Assembly (NCBI RefSeq): GCF_001625595.1 | Contig: NZ_AUXT01000198.1 | Location: forward strand, 1 to 40,251 | Source: Pseudoalteromonas luteoviolacea NCIMB 1942 | GTDB lineage: Bacteria; Pseudomonadota; Gammaproteobacteria; Enterobacterales; Alteromonadaceae | DNA length: 40,251 nt | Direction of reading: 5' to 3' | Part shown: piece by piece, positions 40,239 to 40,251 of the stretch | How positions within the stretch are numbered: the stretch's first letter is position 1 | How the letters are laid out: each line of letters begins with the position of its first letter | Made by a program: the position numbers and the translations under genes | Notes under the pieces: generated by a model | Database searches by the model: none | What the model was told of the DNA's origin: nothing | Seen by the model: the letters and a program-made list of their open reading frames with translations, nothing else

Positions 40239-40251
40239 TCAAGTTCCAAGT

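Noticed and set aside
1..40251. tRNA, rRNA or CRISPR array
   Set aside because: I saw no cloverleaf-like sequence with the T-loop motif, no rRNA segment, and no regularly spaced direct repeats.

Overview
The window looks like chromosome of a marine gammaproteobacterium of the Alteromonadales, most likely Pseudoalteromonas or a close relative. This rests on the AT-rich composition, two TonB-dependent receptors, a secreted M4 metalloprotease with C-terminal PPC domains, a TPR-sulfotransferase and the protein style of genes such as ppc, cdd, udp and hmgA. The assignment is inference; there is no rRNA, tRNA or CRISPR array that I can recognise. Both window edges look like contig ends: an IS3-family remnant on the left, and a gene with no usable start codon on the right.

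Layout. 1-379: 3' end of an IS3-family element. 398-4553 (minus): TonB-dependent receptor followed by a TPR-sulfotransferase. 5107-5472: small LETM1-like membrane protein. 5664-8552: convergent cytosolic peptidases (M17 aminopeptidase and pepD). 8890-10500: KAS III enzyme divergent from a DUF4440-type protein. 10579-12332: RegB/PrrB-RegA/PrrA-type redox two-component pair. 12397-13478: three small genes (DUF1761, zinc ribbon, CBU_0592-like). 13619-16182: second TonB receptor and a lipoprotein. 16542-20300: secreted M4 protease and M28 aminopeptidase sharing PPC domains. 20508-23621: SLC13 transporter and aldehyde dehydrogenase. 23645-25512: SEL1-repeat protein and a DUF6279 lipoprotein flanking a candidate Fur-controlled RyhB-like small RNA. 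25576-30236: VOC protein, SDR-flavin reductase pair, ppc. 30429-32477: STAS/SEC14-like protein, then the pyrimidine salvage genes cdd and udp converging on one palindrome. 32734-34909: DUF2189 protein and a ureohydrolase. 35057-36788: orphan solute-binding protein and three small conserved genes. 36804-39375: hmgA-maiA (tyrosine/homogentisate catabolism) with a divergent MarR regulator. 39411-40238: lipoprotein-like gene cut or damaged at the window edge.

Functionally, much of the window suits growth on protein: secreted M4 and M28 peptidases, cytosolic M17 and PepD, homogentisate catabolism, a ureohydrolase and anaplerotic PEP carboxylase.

The most notable non-coding signal is at 24462-24648. 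On the minus strand a near-perfect Fur box is followed by a 10-nt stretch identical to the conserved RyhB seed and then a strong intrinsic terminator, in a gap between divergent genes where no other gene needs a terminator. It is reported as a candidate iron-responsive sRNA.
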